A stretch of 64,000 nucleotides of DNA from the NCBI GenBank assembly GCA_947579665.1, contig OX388349.1:42417854-42481853 (forward strand). The letters are read 5' to 3'. The stretch comes from Sympetrum striolatum (Eukaryota; Arthropoda; Insecta; Odonata; Libellulidae). Below the pieces are notes generated by a model. It was not told where the DNA came from and made no database searches. It worked only from the letters and a program-made list of their open reading frames with translations. Positions 10,921-22,455 of the stretch are shown here, in pieces (positions within the stretch are counted from its first letter, which is position 1; each line of letters opens with the position of its first letter). The position numbers and the translations under genes were made by a program.

Positions 10921-11820
10921 CATGATTTGGTTACTTGTACCAAGACTCTGGCAGATGAAGAGACTTATTACACAAAAAAATTCAATCAGAACAAAAACAA
11001 CGGTGTCTGCGGGAAAACGAAAGCCATCGGAGAGTGTGGAAAACTAGCTCAATTATCTTTGGTATTGGACCCATCGATGTATGTACCTCGGTTGCATGCC
11101 CACCTTGAGCGGGAACGCCGAACAATCACCGCTCGTTGAAGTCTCCCATTAAAGCCTTCGTTTATCGTTCCTTCATGCGAGTCCCACGTCCCCTTCATCT
11201 CCACACACTCCATTTCCGACTCGCACCTCCTCTTTTTGCACATTCTTCCTTCCTAAACTCCCCCAGTTCGTCTACCGAGCTGTGGGGGAAAAACATATTC
11301 GCCCGCTATGTTCCCCTCCCCCCAAACCCGTCCATTCAACGCACGCGCCCCCACTCCTTCGCTTCTTATCCAAATCGTTGATTGTCGGGGTCCGCCGCCG
11401 AGGCGAGATGAGGCGGAATGGCTGCAGGGGGCGGGGGGCGTCCGACAAGCACCTGCCTCGCTCTTATGGACAAATCTTCGATCTCGCCCCCACCCCAGTC
11501 CCCTCTCCCATTCTCGCCTCATCTCGGACCCACACTCCACCCTCGAACGCACACGCGTCCCCATCCCATTGCCACCTCCTTCCAAAGATGTATTGCGAGC
11601 TTCGGTGTGTTTTTTCCGGAGGTATGTGAACTTGAAAATCGGCGTCTGAGAGGGTGTGTACATGGGGTTGCGTATAACAGTTTGCGAGAGCCCCCGGGCG
11701 GGCTGTTGCTGGCGGAGTTTGAAGGCACGCCTCAAGGAAGGGCCATATCGTAGAATTGGCGTAGATGTTCCATGACGAGAGGTCGTTAACCCTTGTGTTT
11801 TGGGTTGCCATTATGAGGAA
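10921..11820. promoter_or_regulatory. CpG- and GC-box-rich block 5, candidate promoter/CpG island
   Basis: The most GC- and CpG-rich segment of the window, centred on 11280-11740. It has adjacent GC-box-like runs (GGGGGCGGGGGGCG, 11427-11440) and a strongly pyrimidine-rich + strand over 11150-11580. Overlapping frames of 110-160 codons appear on both strands, as expected where GC-rich DNA lacks stops. None has a recognisable domain. Island-like composition suggests a promoter or unmethylated island, but no TATA box, initiator or downstream exon could be fixed. Confidence 0.3.
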
Positions 11821-12263
11821 ACGAGTGATGGTATAGGTAATAAGGGAGAAAGACTTAGCCAGAATTTATGCCACGTAACGGTAAGATAGTAAGATGCGTT
11901 TCGCAAACAATATTCTATTGGGAAATGCCAGGCTCACCTGTAGCAGAATGCTGGAGTGACATCAAAGTATTTCTTATTGAAGGAGTTTCCGAATTTCCTC
12001 CTTTCTAGTATTTATCCGAATTCGATTTGTGCTCAGTCGTCTGAATTTAGTTTTCAAAAATTATTATAGTTTAATTATTTTCAATTACATTATGAGCATT
12101 ACCAAATAGATGTTTTTGGATTAAATATTAGATTTTGATCGTCAAAAATTACTAATCTGATTATATAATAATTACATAATATGATAATTTATTAAGTAAG
12201 GTATAATTAACAAGGCTAAAAATATTCCAAATAGTTTTTAAAAGTACGAATCGGTGAAATTTT
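11821..12263. other. AT-rich spacer
   Basis: Nothing recognised. Confidence 0.4.
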
Positions 12264-12334
12264 GCCGACCTCGTTGGCAGAGTAGTAAGCGTATTAGCAG
12301 TTCAACGCCAAGTTACTAGGTTCCAGTCTCGGCA
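12264..12334 (+). mobile_element. tRNA-derived SINE head
   Basis: A 71-nt tRNA-like segment. The 5' GCCGA can pair with 3' TCGGC. An A-box-like TGGCAGAGTAGTAAGC lies at 12275-12290 and a B-box GGTTCCAGTCT at 12319-12329. A 5-7-5 anticodon arm cannot be drawn, so this is not a functional tRNA. A SINE body with no clear end probably continues to about 12500. Confidence 0.65.
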
Positions 12335-12880
12335 AATCGTAATTTTTGGTTACGAAATGAATATGTTAGCTCCTTATTTGACCATCACGCTCTGGTTACC
12401 CTTTGACCGGATGCTTTTGGTGTATTTAGTAAGTAAATTCCACTATAATTTTAAGTAAATAAATTGTTCATAGTCTATCAAAAATATATCCAAGCAAGTT
12501 ATTAAGACTTTTGTAAAAAGTAAGTAAAGCCTCATATCGGAGCAGACTTGATTCCTGTTTAAACTTATAGTAGTAGTTTCTTGATCAGTTTCCGTTTACA
12601 TGATATAATGTCATTAATTTTCGGCGTTGAGTGTCATAACATTTGTAAGATATCAATGTATACTCATGTAAGAACAAGCTATTTTTACATTTACTACCAT
12701 CTACAGAATATAGGTTGTTCAAATGTACTCTGTATATCTTCATTCCTCGTTTTAAACTTTTACATAATTAAAGAGTTAATTAGCATGTATCTGTATCAAT
12801 GCATGATCATAATCGTTATTACATGTGTATTTCAGCATACATTTTGTCTTTAAAAAATGATTATTCGATAAAAATCTTGC
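12335..12880. other. SINE body then AT-rich spacer
   Basis: The first about 150 bp is probably the tRNA-unrelated part of the SINE at 12264. The remainder is AT-rich. A 90-codon frame at 12581-12853 is rich in hydrophobic residues from AT codons and is not credible. Confidence 0.35.
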
Positions 12881-13960
12881 TCTTGGAAAAAAATTTCATC
12901 CGTGAAATTCCCAGACCAATATGAATGCAAATTTTGCGAATTCTCAAGTGCTTCCTGGCTCTGTGTATTAATCGCCTCAGATATGAAAAAACTCTAGCAT
13001 ATCCATCGAACTGAATAATGAAATATAATTCGCATCCAAATGACTTTGATCGACTCAATGGGAAAGGGACGAGCAATCAGGAAACAAACAAACTTATTGC
13101 GAGTCGCTACGTAATTAAAGAAGAATATTGGTCGCAAAGGTAACGAGCGATGATTCAACTCCTCGAAACAATTTGGCATTTAGCTTGTAGGGAGACATTA
13201 TGCATAGAAATTGGTTAGATATACATTCTCCACCAGACTTATTATTTTCTTTCAATGAAAGGCACTTTAAAGTTATATAACCCAGCTAATTGGAACCGCC
13301 ACCCGTTGAGAAAGTAAATTGATTTCAGTCTCGTACTGTCCCCTCTAGGTCTTTGATGGCAAATTTATTCGGAACACATAAAAACACTTTCGCTACCATT
13401 TATGAGAAGTTCCTCAAGAGGGTACGTATCATTTCGTGATCCTTGATCTGATACGTAACACGTAACCCTGAGTTATCTCCTTTTTAGGTCGCAGCTAAGC
13501 GATCGACCGCCTTTAATTAAAATGTATCTCTGGATTGAATCTTCAGCAACGCAATTTGGGTGGCTTCCTTAGCTTCCACTAAACAAATACTGCAGTGGCT
13601 TCCTAAGGTAAAATTACATGCCATCAAATCAATTATTTGGGAATCGAGTTTCAATTTGATTTGCGGGTCCTATTTTCAATCAATGGATGCCTAACTAATG
13701 GCCTATATTTTCCGAGAATCAATTAGGAGGAAATGTCGTAGTGCAAATATTGGAAAAGCTCATCGGTATTGATGTCACGTATCCTAAGTTCGGCAGTTTG
13801 GCATAATAGTTCCCTAAATGGTAAAGTAATTTAAGGCGTAGATGAGTTACGGTGATTCTCATTGAAAAATTCCGTTACTCTATCGAGAGCTATATAATTA
13901 TTTTTAGGGACATTTTGGGAAAAAGAGCTGAATTAGAAAATTTCTTTTAGGGATTAACTT
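12881..13960. other. Moderately GC-richer non-coding block 6
   Basis: Composition is intermediate. No frame exceeds 71 codons and no repeat is seen. Confidence 0.4.
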
Positions 13961-14227
13961 TCTATCGTATTTCGTACCTGAATATAATTTGCAGTAAATA
14001 TTTTTTTCATTCAGATCGATTTTAAAATTCTGCCTGTGAAAGTAAAGCCATCCTATTATAAATTACTAATCAACATGAAAGTTTAAAATATAACACCCAC
14101 AGATAGTTAGCCAGAAAGCTCGGAGTGTATGATAACGAACCTTTTTAAGAAACAATTTTTTTAAGCGCAACAGGAATATCTATATTACAATCTATTTATA
14201 GCAGCATACGAAACATTATAAACCTTG
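13961..14227. other. AT-rich spacer
   Basis: Nothing recognised. Confidence 0.4.
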
Positions 14228-14300
14228 TTCTGACGGCGATTCGAACTCACTTCCTTTACTGAGCCAAAGTTATTACTTCTCTATTACCGGTCAAGTAAAT
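14228..14300 (-). mobile_element. tRNA-derived SINE head
   Basis: On the minus strand the B-box GAGTTCGAATCG lies at 14248-14237. About 45 nt upstream is the SINE-like phrase TGACCGGTAATAGAGAAGTAA, which fits an A-box region. The tRNA fold is too decayed for a gene. Confidence 0.6.
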
Positions 14301-14643
14301 TGGTACATACTAATTCTCATGAGCCTTTTATTTAGTCTCCTGTAGTTATTGCATACACATAAAGCAGCATTAAGACGATTGCAATTCATCAAAAGTACTG
14401 CAAAATTAGAAGTAAAATGAGTATACTATAGATGTAATAATGCATTAATTTAACTATCAATTAATGTAAAACTATTGGCGTCAAAAATTTCTTGCAGAAC
14501 GCATATTTTTTAGATTAAAAAAAACGGGAAGTGACCTAAAATGACGTGATTATAATTAAATGTTAAGCATCGGCGACGATTACATGAAACAAATTCACTC
14601 GATATTTTATAGATTCAACTCCCTTCTTGTTCAATTCATCCAT
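14301..14643. other. AT-rich spacer
   Basis: Nothing recognised. Confidence 0.4.
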
Positions 14644-14871
14644 GTCTCAGAGATTCTGAGACGGAGATCTCATAATGACATAAACTGTACGAAAGATTCG
14701 AGCAGAGGTGTGACGAAATCCGGACCCCAATTCAACACCCAGGAGAGATTGGAATGCTTCCGAGAAGAATTAATAATGAAGAATTCCTCTTCTAGTCCAG
14801 CACAAATGAACCAGCTCCGTCTGCAGACGGCGGGCCACGTGGCCCGCGAACGAACAAAAAAAAACAATTAA
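14644..14871 (+). other. Palindrome-rich segment, possible LINE relic
   Basis: Two perfect palindromes stand out: GTCTCAGA/TCTGAGAC with a 3-nt loop (14644-14662) and the 18-bp GCGGGCCACGTGGCCCGC (14830-14847), centred on CACGTG. In the + frame the second reads RLQTAGHVARER, reminiscent of the (R)LRWAGHVARM motif near the end of many LINE polyproteins. Only this motif supports a LINE origin. The rest of the 103-codon frame is not recognisable. Confidence 0.3.
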
Positions 14872-15130
14872 GGAACTTCTTCAATTACGGAAGTCAAATT
14901 TCGTGATCGTGATCAGCTGCCGCGAAACCGCTCACCGGATTCTCTCTAGACAAAAAAAAAGTTTCTTCGGCGAGGACAATTTGCTTTCCCGTACGAATTT
15001 GTCTGTAAAGTATTCAGCTCAAAGGCCGGTTCGTGCCTCACCCCCTTAGATATGCTACTAAGAGCTTGCAGAGAGAAGTGGTGTTTAGTAGGTAGGATGA
15101 GGAGTGCTGTAGTTGGCCCTTGCTTTCTTC
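14872..15130. other. GC-richer non-coding block 7
   Basis: Short block containing GTGATCGTGATCAGCTGCCG near 14903. Nothing coding is seen. Confidence 0.35.
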
Positions 15131-15406
15131 ACTGATCCAGAATGCAATAAGCGGAATAGTTCCACGCAAGTAAGGCAATGACTCTAAAAGTTACACTTTT
15201 CATTGCATTCCGTAAAAAGAGACCTTGATTAGTGTAATTATTCACTCATACCTCAGTAGCTCTCATTTCATCACAACCATGATCAGTGCAGGGGCAAAAG
15301 GAAATGAAAGGTACAATATTGTCTTTGTCGGCGTTCCTCGTCTCATCCATCGGTGTTCGGAGAAAACAAGAGGATACCGCACTTCAATAACGTAAAGTAC
15401 CTATTA

Positions 15407-15450
15407 ACTCCTGAAGAAGAAAGCATCGCTTTCGAAATGCGCAATGAGTC
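15407..15450 (+). ncRNA. Degenerate hammerhead-like motif
   Basis: Helix I ACTC/GAGT (15407-15410 with 15446-15449), core CTGAAGA (consensus CTGATGA, one change), perfect 6-bp helix II GAAAGC/GCTTTC (15419-15433) and an intact GAAA (15434-15437). The cleavage-site base would be G rather than A/C/U, so self-cleavage is not expected. It resembles motifs carried by Penelope-like elements. Confidence 0.45.
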
Positions 15451-15603
15451 TTATACTTATATACTTACTAATCTCCAATCATTGCAACAATAATAATAAT
15501 TGGTGATTTTTTACTTATAGTTCTTTAACAGCCGAGCTCCAAAGTTTCCTTTCTTTACACCTGTACCAAATGAGAAATGAAAATATTCCCAAGGTATTCC
15601 CAG

Positions 15604-15614
15604 GGTTCGAGTCC
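15604..15614 (+). mobile_element. SINE B-box remnant
   Basis: GGTTCGAGTCC matches the RNA polymerase III B-box consensus exactly. The A-box upstream is weak, so only a decayed SINE or tRNA fragment is supported. Confidence 0.4.
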
Positions 15615-16680
15615 TAGCCTAGTCACTATGTTTCACTTCTGGTAAAACCTTGGATCAAGCCGCACAATTTCCTGTTCTATATTAAAATTCATTTCCATCA
15701 TTTAAAAGCATTCCATTTATTACTATTAGCTACAGTTAGACAGAAGTCAGGCCCAGAACATTGTTAATTTACCCTTTAAAACTTAAATTATTATATTTAA
15801 AATTCCTGAATAACATCACTATATTACAAACAGGATTAGATTACGCTTTTAACAAAAGAATACTAAATTTAGTAAATATTCCCCTATTACTCCACCTAAT
15901 ACATTTACATCAGATGTATTCTATAATCACTGTTCCTATATAATCACTTTTTGCATTCTCCCTTTAATAAGTCGCATGTCACTTCAAAAGTCTCTTAATC
16001 CTCTCACTTACATATTATAGATTTAAAAATAAATAATACAGCACATCCAAAACCACCTTTCACACAATACATTTCTATAATATCTTAAAGCATGTAAGTT
16101 TAAAATCCTTAAGTGATACTGGTAAGGGCTTGAAGGGCCTCTTCAGGAAACATGCTACATTCCCTTACTCTTCTATTAAGAAATAAGTATTTAGCCGCAT
16201 CCGTCCTTTTTTCCTCTTTTTAACTTCTTATCAAATTGCCATGCACAAAATAATAATTTTCTATTACAAGCTAAACTCTCTTGATTCTTAAAAGCAATAT
16301 TTATTTCAATCATAGAAATTATTTACTAATTCCCGAGCAATTTTCATGCTCAAAACTCAAAATCTTTAAAGGTTTAGTGAATTCCATATGTGAGAAAAGA
16401 AAATTCCAAACCAAAATATCGACGGTAAAGTTCTTCTTCTTTCCTACCACTATTGTAATATAAATATAATACTACATTGTCTTTCTCGTGAGTACTTGAT
16501 ATCTGAAACACTTAAAGCCTTAACACCACCATTTTATCTACTACAGTTAATTTATCATTCTATATCAATCGAGGAGAGTATCTTTAAGTATAACAAAGGA
16601 TGGAATGATGATATATTCAATGTCATTTTACCAGTTAAATTTTCCAAATCTGCAATTTCACTCCCTCCATGCTTCGCCAG
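15615..16680. other. AT-rich spacer
   Basis: Several 60-64 codon frames with AT-driven composition and no known similarity. No repeat was identified. Confidence 0.45.
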
Positions 16681-17470
16681 TATAGTATAGAGTCAGAGTA
16701 TGGTATCAGAGTATAGTAGCTCTAACGCGTACGAATAAGTCCCCGAAAAATAACGGGGGGCTTCGGAAAGGATGAATTAAGGACGAATTTCGAGAAATTT
16801 TCGCCCCTACTTTTTCTCTAGTCGCACGAGGCCTTTTTGACAGCTTATACACTCCTCTTAAAAAGACGGAACGGAGGAAAGCGTTATTTTTTTCCGGAAG
16901 TCGTTCAACCCTTTCAGCTGCTCCTCCTTGGGCTCTCCACCCCTCTCCTATTGGACCGTCTACCGAGGGCCATCCCTCTCACCTGCTCCCGAGAGCAACG
17001 ATATAACTCTTCAAAGAATCTAATTATGCTAATTCCCGGGGGAGGGGGAGGGAGCGGAGTGGGGTAATGGCTAAGCAGAATGGGGGGAAGAGCCGGCGTT
17101 TTTAAAAACAATGAGAGACTGATTTTTTTAAAAGGCGCTCGCCGGGCGTTAGGAAGGTCGCTGACCCTCCGGAGCGCGAAATGTACTTCTTTTGTTTACG
17201 TTTGGCCCACAATGCAGCGCGAGGTTTTATTCGCGCCGGAAATACCAAGGGTGGTCGGGGAGGAATTTGTAGGGTCTCTGTTTGCGACTGAAAGACGAAC
17301 GTAAACATAAACTACTCATTAACCGTTTCGGGATCAGGCGCTATCTTTTTGAAACTCAGTACTCCCAGTCGATTGGCCATGTTAGAGCAGTGTCTTACTT
17401 TGGATGACCAAATGGTAAAGCAAACAGAAGACGCAAGTAAGGCATCCGAAAGCCCATATCCAGAGGAAAA
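16681..17470. other. GC-richer non-coding block 8 with G-run cluster
   Basis: Short frames on both strands are unconvincing. A G-run cluster at 17038-17064 (GGGGGAGGGGGAGGG, then GGGG 9 nt later) could form a G-quadruplex on the + strand. Confidence 0.45.
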
Positions 17471-18420
17471 AAATTAGTAATTTTGATTTCACTTGCTTTT
17501 GCCCTGTAATACACTGGAGATTAGCTAATTTTCTATAAAGATATTCAATTCAAAAATCACTCTTTGAGTAGCTTTTTTAATGCATTTTTTTAAATTAATG
17601 ACCTATGTCCCAGCCTTAGTCAGAGGTTTTTTAATATAGTACGTAAAATAGCATAAAGAATGCTTATTTTCTGAGAAATTAGTAGGGTATGTCACCAACG
17701 GGGAAAATTTAGCAGAATAAAGCAAGTTGCGATGATGGTGCATCTAAAATAAGTATAAAATATTCCGCCTTACGAAAATTTTAAAGGCACCATTAAGAAG
17801 GCAAAATATGAATTGATTTTCCTATACTGCTAAAATGATAAATGTCTTTTTTTCTAAAGAGCATCCTAATTGTATGACAGAATAAATTTTACTTTCATGG
17901 TGTAAAATAAAATTAAACATGGGAAATAATAAAGTACTCTTTCTTTCAACATGTGACTTTCGTAGTCTTTCTAAGAAGGAGAGCATATTACATCCAAAAT
18001 TGTCTTGTTCAGCCAAATTTGATTACAATATATACATATTAACAAGGGTGAGTAACTATATATTTGATAGATGCCCTAAATAAAAAGATATTTTAAATAT
18101 CAATGACATGAAGCGACAATCATAAAGACAAGCTAATGTGCTGATTTTAAGGTAGCTTTAATTATCGGATAAAAAATAAAAGATTTTTGTAGCCAAAAAC
18201 GTGGAGTTGTGAAAGAATAAAAAAAAACTTTTAGACTGTGCCACCCAGTAAGTCAGCAAAACAATACTGCTCAATGAAAACCCACATATCTTTTTTATTT
18301 TAGTTTTAAAACGTTTGACAGAGTTTTTATATGAAAAATAGGACGTCATAACATACAATTAGCTCTTTTTGATACATTCTTCAGTAATTTGATCTTTCTT
18401 CATCTCAAAAATGAAGAGAA
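17471..18420. other. AT-rich spacer
   Basis: Nothing recognised. Confidence 0.45.
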
Positions 18421-19260
18421 AAGTCGAATTGAAGCTCTATTTGAGATAATTTATACCCTTCTTTCAGCCCCAGTTTAACGCCTTAAATCAAAATGGGATA
18501 GCTCGCCTGAACCCTGATAGTGACCTCATTACTCTCAATGTCCCGGGCGAATTGCTCCCCCATATTTTCACCGAGATTTGCTCACTGTCTCACGTAAAGC
18601 CTCTCATCATTCCGCCCTCCTCCTTACCACTTCAATTACGAATCTACCCTTATTATTTAGCTCAAATGTGGCCATTTTTCTTCACATCAGACGGTAACAA
18701 GTCGAGATTTAAAGCACGTCTCCAGACAAGGCTGCAATAAGCCCCCTTCTCTTCTCACAAAGTGTGCAGGTTGCCGTTTTACGGAGAGGTGTTACAGCGG
18801 GAAAGCTTTAGGAAATCACTGGAATGGGATTATTAGCTCACCCCGCAAGCGATTTAGCGAAAGACCATTCTCAGCTTTGCTTCCAAACGAGTTTAAGTGA
18901 TAAAAGCGCAATTATCAGGAAAGCATCCGGGGTGCTCTTTGATGCCGATCGGGTCAGGAATGATTGCAACTCAATTTTACTGCCGACCGTATATTACTCA
19001 AGGAATGCTTTACCGTCCAAATTCGCTGGTGAGTTAATGGAGTACCAGAGGAAGTTAGTATTCGCCTTACGATAAAGGCAGGTCAACCTATCGAATTTGC
19101 GGGAGCCTCATTTCGCCTATAATTAGTTGAGCATTTGTACCGAAAAGGATTTGTAACGAAATTAGTTCGGATTGGAACTTTATACGGCATATCTTTCCTT
19201 GGAGAAAAGCGAATGGATGGATATTAAGAATGATGACTACCCAGCGTGATCCATTACGTG
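18421..19260. other. GC-richer non-coding block 9
   Basis: The best frame is 83 codons (18824-19075, +) with no recognisable family. No flanking splice pair was chosen with confidence. Confidence 0.4.
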
Positions 19261-19690
19261 GTAATTCAAATTGGTAATGAATGAAAGTTAGTAAATCTTC
19301 ATTTGGAAAGATTTCCAGACTACGTGGAAGCTTTTATAGTTTAGTTTTAGTTCTTACTTTAGTTTAGTTTTACTCTTCAGTGATTTTTCCTTTACTTTTC
19401 TCTGATATATACTAATCACAGAATTGAAACTAGCCATTGATTTCTGTCCCACGAAGTATGACTAATTGATGAAGTATATTTTGGCAATTTAGATATTTAT
19501 GCCAATGTAGTAGCAAAGTAAACCACATATAAAAAAAATCTGATGTGGCCAGCACATGACTTTCTCCATATATAAGATGTAAATATTTATCTACGACAGT
19601 AATTTCGAACTCTATATTCAATATAAACTTGGAAGATGAGTGATTAATTTATATATTATTATCTTTTACGTCACAAAAATTATAAATAAT
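19261..19690. other. AT-rich spacer
   Basis: Includes a loose run of TTTAGTTTTAGT-type words at 19337-19377. Otherwise nothing is seen. Confidence 0.4.
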
Positions 19691-19748
19691 GTTTTTCGGG
19701 ACATGCTCGATGAAAAAAGATGAATTTGGCCTTTCACCCTTAGAGCCC

Positions 19749-21204
19749 AGAGCGCCCACAAAGTACATAATCAGCAACTTCCGGTTTATCAGTATTTCAT
19801 GAATAACTGCTAAACAATCAGTGATAAAAAATATGTTTAATACAAAAGGTGTAGTAGAGTACTTTTTCTAAAACTTTTAAAAATAATAGTATATACCTAA
19901 ATATCATATTTATAGAGTATTTTGCAAAATCGGAAATAAGCTTCGAAGAGTAAAGCTCAACTTCCGGTTCAATGATATACTCTAAAAAATAATAAACTCT
20001 AATCACAACAACCAAAATAATATACATGAAATTTGGTGTTGAAACGACAAATAGTTTTCATGTGAGAGCGCCCACAAAGTACATACTAAGCAAATTCCGT
20101 TTATCGGTATTTCATGAAGAACTCCTAAACAATCGGTGATATAAAAGTATGTTTCATACAAAAGTTATAGTAAGATAAATTTTCTAAAACATTTATAATT
20201 AATAGTATATACCTAAATATCATATTTATGGAGATATTTTGAAAACCGGAAATGAGCTTTGTAGAATGAAGCTCGACTTCCGGTCAACCGATTTACTCCA
20301 AAAACTAATCAACTCTAACGACACCAACAAAAACACTATATGTGGAATTTAAAGTTGATACAACGAATGGTTTTCATGTTAGAGCGCCCACAAATGACAT
20401 AACAGCTACTTCCCGGGTTATCGGTATTGCACGAATAACTCTTAATCAACCGGTGATACAAAAATATATTAAATACAAAAGTTATAGTAAATTATATTAT
20501 CTAAAACTTTTATAAGTAATACAATATACCAATATATCATATTTATGGATATATTTTGATAACCAGAAATGAGCTTTACACAACGTACATAATCAGCAAC
20601 TTCCGGTTTATCAGTATTTCATGGATAACTCCTAAACAATCAGTGATGCAAAAATATTTTTCATATAAAAGTTATAGTTATATAAATTTTCTACAACATT
20701 TATAAATAATAGTATATACCTAAATATCATATTAATGGAGATATTTTGAAAACCGGAAATGAGCTTTGAAGAATGAAGCTCGACTTCCGGTCAGCCGATT
20801 TACTCCAAAAACTAATCAACTCTAACGACTGTAATAAAAGTACTATGTATGAAATTTGGTGTTAATCCGACAAATAGTTTTCATGTTAGAGCGCCCACAA
20901 AGTACATAATCATCTTCTTCCGGTTTATCAGTATTTCACGAATAACTCCTAATGAACCGGTGATACAAAAATATGTTAAATACAAAAGTTATAGTAAATT
21001 ATACTATCTAAAACTTTTATAAGTAATACAATAGACGTATATATCATATTTATGGAGATATTTTGAAAACCGGAAATGAGCTTTAATGAATAAAGCTCGA
21101 CTTCCGGTAAACGGATTTACTCCAAAAACTAATCAACTCTGACAGCACACACAACAGTACTATATATGAAGTTTGGTATTGATACGACTTTTAGTTTTCG
21201 AGTT
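19749..21204. repeat. Satellite with 316-bp monomers
   Basis: The landmark AGAGCGCCCACAAAGTACAT or its variants begins at 19749, 20065, 20381, about 20571 and 20888, then AGAACGCCC at 21205. Spacing is therefore 316, 316, about 190, about 317 and 317 bp. The third monomer has lost about 126 bp. Each intact unit carries a nested hairpin in which CCGGAA pairs with TTCCGG and GAGCTT pairs with AAGCTC. The array leads straight into the CA microsatellite and terminal palindrome at 21219-21443, so it probably forms the internal array of a transposon. Confidence 0.9.
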
Positions 21205-21218
21205 AGAACGCCCATTAT

Positions 21219-21244
21219 CACACACACACATACACACACACACA

Positions 21245-21313
<69 letters not shown>

Positions 21314-21320
21314 ACAGACA
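21219..21320. repeat. (CA)n microsatellite
   Basis: About 100 bp of near-perfect CA repeat with a few CATA, CTCA and CAGA interruptions. It lies between the 316-bp satellite and a unique 3' tail. Two short His/Thr-repeat frames across it are artefacts. Confidence 0.95.
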
Positions 21321-21443
21321 TCATTCAGAAAATGGTCAAAACGTGTTCTAGGGACCCCAAAACGTGTATTTCCGTTGAAATCTCGAAGTCGAATTTTTTC
21401 ATGAAAACAATACTTTCTCTATACTTCGTATATGGAGAAAGTA
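21321..21443. mobile_element. Terminal segment with palindrome of a Helitron-like or other non-autonomous element
   Basis: About 120 bp of unique sequence ending in a near-palindrome: TACTTTCTC (21411-21419) pairs with GAGAAAGTA (21435-21443), and TATAC/GTATA lie inside. The order of internal tandem repeats, CA microsatellite and terminal hairpin resembles DINE-1/Helentron-type non-autonomous elements. No CTRR-like end or host-site junction could be proven. It could instead be a MITE or another class. Confidence 0.5.
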
Positions 21444-21794
21444 AAAACCATCAAGAACACTTTTCGTTCGTTGCTGCGGTAAAGTAGCATCCAATATCCT
21501 CGACTTGAAAAATAGATCAGAGAAAATATCCAATAGGGGTTTTTTGCCAGAGAATTATCGAAATATTGTAGAAATTCCAAAATTCATATTAGGGTGTTCA
21601 AATGAAGAGGTATGAAACGACAATGTGTATAACTGAAGTCTTAAACAAAAGTAATCACCAGAGGCCTGAACTCAACTAACCCACTGTTTGACAAGCCGAA
21701 GGATTCCCTATTCCCAGAATTACTGTGGCTGTAACAATAGCAGATCCTTCACTGATTGATCGTGCGTTCCGTCCAATTGACGCGGCAGTGCGTA
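21444..21794. other. Unassigned sequence
   Basis: No feature is recognised between the satellite element and the mariner-like relic. Confidence 0.35.
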
Positions 21795-21916
21795 TAAGGA
21801 CATCATGGCGTTTTCATTGCAAAATTCGACGATTGATTAGATTTATGACGGATGAAGGTGTTAAAACAGCCGATATTCATAGTCAGATGGTGGACGTATA
21901 TGACAATTACAGCTAG
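21795..21916 (+). pseudogene. Mariner-like transposase helix-turn-helix relic
   Basis: The + frame ending at the stop near 21914 contains RRLIRFMTDEGVKTADIHSQ. It resembles the first helix-turn-helix of mariner-family transposases, which typically read (V)I+FL..EG....(E)IH..L..VYGD. Only about 40 residues match. The frame stops right after VYDNYS, and the linker and DDD catalytic domain are absent. No inverted termini were found. It is a short, inactive fragment, and the assignment rests on motif pattern only. Confidence 0.45.
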
Positions 21917-22455
21917 ATTAAGTTATATTTCAACATTACTCCTTCGTGTATCTTTGTTACGCAAAAGAAATTCAGCATGATTACTTTAGAGACTCGAAAG
22001 CATTGTCGGTGAATTACGGACCCAAGACGTATTCCTCAGACAAGAGGATAAATACCTATACATTCACGACTCAACCTTGAGAAGACTTTTAAGAAACAAA
22101 CTTTAATCCATCCCGAGAAGTATGTCACGCAACGGAACGGTTAAAATATTTGTAAATACCCATCCTGAATCTCGAGGCCTCCATTCACAAAGGGGGTACA
22201 CCTTTAGGATAGGACGAAAATAAATGGCTGCAGCTGAGGGAACTGTACAGGCTCGCCAAAAAATAAAAACATTTTGATAAAAAAAGACCAATCCTCTCGC
22301 ACTTCCCAACTACCATCTTGTATCTCGCTTCCCATTGGTCACGATCTTGAATGAGGCTTGCGCTTAGAATCCCCCCTCTCCGATTCCTTGCAGACCACAG
22401 CTGCTTGCTATACCTGAATTTTTTCTCCTCGCTCTTTTTCGCTCCCTGCCTCCTC
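21917..22455. other. Mixed sequence
   Basis: Moderate GC around 22100-22450. Frames of 68-90 codons on the minus strand match nothing known. Confidence 0.35.

Noticed and set aside
11253..11811. Cluster of 69-160 codon frames on both strands
   Set aside because: All overlap in a GC/CT-rich, stop-poor island. Compositions are low-complexity (Pro/Ser/Arg/His) with no domain. Mutually exclusive frames give no coding evidence.
21166..21487. Two frames with (His-Thr)n repeats
   Set aside because: Translation of the CA microsatellite.
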